Virus record (IMG/VR): IMGVR_UViG_3300017788_000029
Location: 1 to 57,574 of that record
Source: a virus
Length of the DNA: 57,574 nucleotides
Strand: one strand, 5' to 3'
Below the pieces are notes generated by a model, which did no database searches, was not told the origin of the DNA, and saw nothing but the letters and a program-made list of their open reading frames with translations. Below, in pieces: positions 55,698-57,574 of the stretch; within the stretch, counting starts at the first letter, position 1; each line of letters opens with the position of its first letter. The position numbers were made by a program, and so were the translations under genes.

Positions 55698-56218
55698 CAC
55701 AGCCCCAGGAGCGAGCGCGTCGCCGCGCCGGCCTGAACGGGTTCCCACACCGGGACGGTCCGCGCGTGCGAGCCGTCGGCCTTGCGTCCGACCGCGCGCC
55801 ACCCCGCGCGAAACACCACGCCCATGAACCGACGGTCCACGAGGTCGAGCGTCCGCCCGTGGCCCTTCTGGCGGAGCGCCTCGATCACCTCGGGCGACGT
55901 CACCGAGCCGTTGGCGCTCGCGATCTCCATCGCGGTCGAGCGAGCGAGCCGCACGAGGTCCGCGCGCTTCTCGGCGAGGAGGTCGAGCGCCGCGTCACGC
56001 TTCTCGGTCTCGGTGGGCTCGGTCCGGAGGCCCGCGCGCCCGATCACGGGCTCGGCCTCGGTGAGCGCGGCTTCCAGGTCGTCACGAGCGACGTCCTGGA
56101 TCGTGTCGAGGTTGCCGGTCGGCTCCTCGGCGACGTCGCGGTAGGCGCGCGCCTTCTCGCAGACCGACGCCAGCAGCCGCTCGGCCTCCATCGCCCTCCG
56201 CTTCCACGAGCGGCTCAC
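55697..56218 (-). CDS. Early protein with winged-helix-like C-terminus
   Basis: A 173-residue protein. The last 70 residues (GSVTSPEVIEALRQKGHGRTLD, then DRRFMGVVFRAGWRAVGRK) resemble a winged-helix DNA-binding unit that occurs in several phage early proteins. The N-terminal 90 are helical. GTG start in a GTGA overlap, with GGGAGGTC upstream. Confidence 0.65.
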   Translation of the reverse strand: MSRSWKRRAMEAERLLASVCEKARAYRDVAEEPTGNLDTIQDVARDDLEAALTEAEPVIGRAGLRTEPTETEKRDAALDLLAEKRADLVRLARSTAMEIASANGSVTSPEVIEALRQKGHGRTLDLVDRRFMGVVFRAGWRAVGRKADGSHARTVPVWEPVQAGAATRSLLGL

Positions 56219-56409
56219 GACCGGACCTCCCGCATCGCGAGCAGCGTAGCCAGGAGCGCCTCGTGGAGCATGAGGAACGGAGCCCTCGTCGAGACCTCTC
56301 CGCCGTCGAAGCGCGCCGTCACGATGACGACTCCCTCTCTCGCGACCGCGCGCAGCCGCACTCCCGGTCTCTTCGCGCGCGCGAGCGCGCCCACCGTGTT
56401 CTCGTCCAT
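56215..56409 (-). CDS. First early gene, small protein after element G
   Basis: A 64-residue protein (MDENTVGALARAKRPG, then VVIVTARFDGGEVSTRAPF and a final helix). Function unknown. ATG set by the ribosome site of the element; the frame extends upstream through the promoter but there is no other start signal. It would be the first protein made after infection. Confidence 0.65.
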   Translation of the reverse strand: MDENTVGALARAKRPGVRLRAVAREGVVIVTARFDGGEVSTRAPFLMLHEALLATLLAMREVRS

Positions 56410-56484
56410 CGTCCTTCTCCTTCTCCGCCGGGCGATCCCGGCATTCGAGGCACTCTGATCGAACGCGAGCGATTCGGCAACAAC
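56410..56484 (-). promoter_or_regulatory. Class-1 promoter/hairpin/ribosome-site element G (divergent -10)
   Basis: TTGTTG at 56478-56483, a box TCAGAG or ATCAGA 18-19 nt away, hairpin at 56427-56442 (GCCGGG, ATCG, CCCGGC) with a different stem sequence but full pairing, then GGAGAAGGAGAAGG. It is the most upstream copy, the likely first early promoter. Confidence 0.7.
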
Positions 56485-56849
56485 GAACACCCCGAGCGCC
56501 TCGCTCGGGCGTTCGGGAGGCAAGCGCCCCCCCTACCCCCCCGAGACTCGGGAGGAGCAGGGAGAGCACCGAGCGTCCCGGTATGGCGTCGGCCCGTTGG
56601 CTTCTGCCAACCCCCGAACCCGCGTGAGACGCGCACGGGCCCATGCCTCGGCGATCACGCACGCGTCCCGTGGAGGCGATCCAGTCGGGAGACGGGCCGA
56701 TGACTCCGCGCACGCCCACGAACGCCTCCGACGGCGACGTAGACGGCTCGGCTCGGTTCCCGGCTTGTCCTGCTATGACGCACCGGGCGGGGACGGGGCC
56801 CCGCCAGAGTGATCGATCGGATCCTCTCAAGACGCAACCGCGAAAGACG
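56485..56849. other. Non-coding gap between lysis terminator and first early promoter
   Basis: No supported gene. It contains a perfect 6-bp hairpin at 56596-56611 (GTTGGC, 4 nt, GCCAAC), a 7-bp hairpin at 56786-56805 (GGCGGGG and CCCCGCC) and runs of C. It is the only long intergenic stretch in the genome and could hold an origin, a packaging site or a small RNA; none of these can be shown. Confidence 0.6.
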
Positions 56850-56882
56850 GAAAGACAAACCCCCCGGTGATTCGCCGGGGGG
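56850..56882 (-). terminator. Rho-independent terminator ending the lysis/late transcript
   Basis: On the minus strand an 8-bp GC stem (CCCCCCGG and its complement), extended by a wobble pair and a closing pair, with a 3-nt loop, is followed by TTTGTCTTTCCGTCTTT. It stands 77 nt after the holin stop. The tail shares GTCTTTCCGTC with the terminator after the major capsid gene. Confidence 0.88.
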
Positions 56883-56958
56883 AGTCTAGGTGCCCTGGAG
56901 CGATAGCAGCGCCCATTCGGGCACCCGCCGTCGATTCTGCGGGCGCGCGATCTGCGCG

Positions 56959-57177
56959 TCAACCGGGAGGAACACGCCGCGGAGGATCGGGACGCTCGCC
57001 CGTGCCCAGGAGCGTCGAGACCGGCGAGCCGGGGATGAGGAGGCCGCCGACGAACGCGAGGATCTCGGTGACGTGCGCGCCCTCGGCGAAGATCGCGAGG
57101 AGCACGACCGCCGCGATCGCCGCGAGGACGACCGCGAGGTTGATCGTGTGCTTGGGGCTCCAGGTCTCGCGCTTCAT
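56959..57177 (-). CDS. Small holin-like membrane protein
   Basis: A 72-residue protein with a strong membrane helix (LAVVLAAIAAVVLLAIF, about 14-30) and a second hydrophobic stretch (TEILAFVGGLLIPG), a basic/polar C-terminus; size and position match class II holins. ATG in an ATGA overlap with the coiled-coil membrane protein. Confidence 0.8.
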   Translation of the reverse strand: MKRETWSPKHTINLAVVLAAIAAVVLLAIFAEGAHVTEILAFVGGLLIPGSPVSTLLGTGERPDPPRRVPPG

Positions 57178-57491
57178 CGGTGCGTTCCTCCGCTCGTGCT
57201 CGTCAGCGTAGGACGATCCTCGATGCGCGTCACGCGCCGCTCGATGTCCTCCACCGCCTGGAACCGGCCGCCGACGTAGATCGCCGCCGAGATGACCGAG
57301 ACCATCACGGCGAACGAGCCGCCGAGGACGACCCAGAACAACCGTTCGATCCGCGACTCCAGCCGCTCGTGGCGTTGCTCGACCGCCTTCTGGTCTCGCA
57401 TCAGCTGGGCGAGCTTGATCTCCGTGGCGAGCACGCGTCCTCCGATCCCCGAGCCGGTGTCCGGGATGTCGTCCATTCCATCGACGGGCAT
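57174..57491 (-). CDS. Coiled-coil membrane protein of the lysis cassette
   Basis: A 105-residue protein: helix with heptads (KAVEQRHERLESRIERL, about 35-51), a membrane segment (WVVLGGSFAVMVSVISAAIY, 53-72) and a short tail; resembles holin partners of the XhlA type. The start at ATG 57491 has GGGGAGGT upstream; an upstream GTG is not used. In the circle it is coupled to the endolysin. Confidence 0.8.
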   Translation of the reverse strand: MPVDGMDDIPDTGSGIGGRVLATEIKLAQLMRDQKAVEQRHERLESRIERLFWVVLGGSFAVMVSVISAAIYVGGRFQAVEDIERRVTRIEDRPTLTSTSGGTHR

Positions 57492-57574
57492 CAGTACCTC
57501 CCCACGCCGCGAGCCGACCACTGCAACGGGATCGGTCTCCCGCCGTCGATCGCGTCCTCGGGCTGCACCACGCA
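57452..57574. repeat. Terminal direct repeat, right copy
   Basis: Identical to 1-123. It gives the complete start of the coiled-coil membrane protein and the last codons of the endolysin (stop TGA at 57491-57493). Confidence 0.97.

Noticed and set aside
55697-56962. A 421-codon minus-strand frame reaching through the non-coding gap
   Set aside because: The upstream part runs through element G and hairpins and is Arg/Ser-rich; the GTG at 56218 has a ribosome site and a GTGA overlap.
1-57574. CRISPR arrays, tRNA genes, insertion sequences
   Set aside because: No regularly spaced repeats, no cloverleaf candidates and no transposase motifs were seen. The repeated elements are intergenic promoters with differing spacers.

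Overview
This window is the complete genome of a tailed phage with a contractile tail (a myovirus of the Caudoviricetes), assembled as a circle. The first 123 bases (1-123) are repeated exactly as the last 123 (57452-57574), so one genome unit is 57,451 bp. Every supported gene, about 70 of them, lies on the minus strand, so transcription runs from high to low coordinates. The DNA is very rich in G+C (roughly two thirds, judged by eye). There is no integrase, excisionase, CI-like repressor, tRNA or CRISPR array, which suggests a strictly lytic phage. The host cannot be read directly. The high G+C, the many GTG starts and the apparently leaderless late transcripts would suit an actinobacterial, Deinococcus-like or high-GC proteobacterial host.

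Layout in transcription order. (1) 56.4-39.7 kb, early and DNA metabolism: small unknown proteins, a RecB/Cas4-like PD-(D/E)XK nuclease with Fe-S-type cysteines, a histone-H1-like coiled-coil protein ending in a sliding-clamp-binding motif, a Sak4-like RecA-fold ATPase, an SSB with a bacterial-type DDDDIPF tail, a replication-initiator-like protein, a RuvC-like resolvase, an exported SleB-like hydrolase, a DUF968-like HNH nuclease, an adenine methyltransferase, a MazG-like pyrophosphohydrolase, a PolX-type nucleotidyltransferase, RHH and zinc-ribbon proteins, and an 810-residue fusion of a ParB-like domain with a DNA methyltransferase that is split by a PLP-dependent (ACC-deaminase-like) enzyme domain. 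(2) 39.6-32.7 kb, packaging and portal: small and large terminase, a lipoprotein, portal, and a MuF-type protein carrying a zincin protease domain. (3) 32.6-26.6 kb, an island of about twelve small accessory genes inside the late region, including a DUF932-like protein, a metzincin-like protease and an AT-hook/RHH protein. (4) 26.5-14.4 kb: capsid accessory genes, scaffold, major capsid, head-tail joining, sheath and tube. (5) 14.3-0.7 kb: frameshifted tail-assembly chaperone, tape measure, baseplate hub, spike, beta-helix tail spike, gp25-like wedge, two baseplate-J proteins and a tail protein. (6) Lysis: amidase endolysin, a coiled-coil membrane protein and a small holin, spanning the circle junction and ending in a strong terminator.

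Two start-site signals, which I found by comparing intergenic gaps, organise expression. Class 1 (seven copies, 28.9-56.4 kb) is a composite element of about 75 bp: TTGTTG, 18 nt, a TCCAAG-like box, then a hairpin whose stem shows compensatory base changes, then the purine-rich ribosome site GGAGAAGGAGAAG. It serves three early transcription units and the four units of the 26.6-32.6 kb island, so the island is probably expressed early although it sits among late genes. Class 2 is a TANNNT hexamer 6-9 nt before the start codon of at least twelve late genes, mostly without a Shine-Dalgarno sequence, as expected for leaderless mRNAs. Remaining genes are mostly coupled by ATGA or GTGA overlaps.
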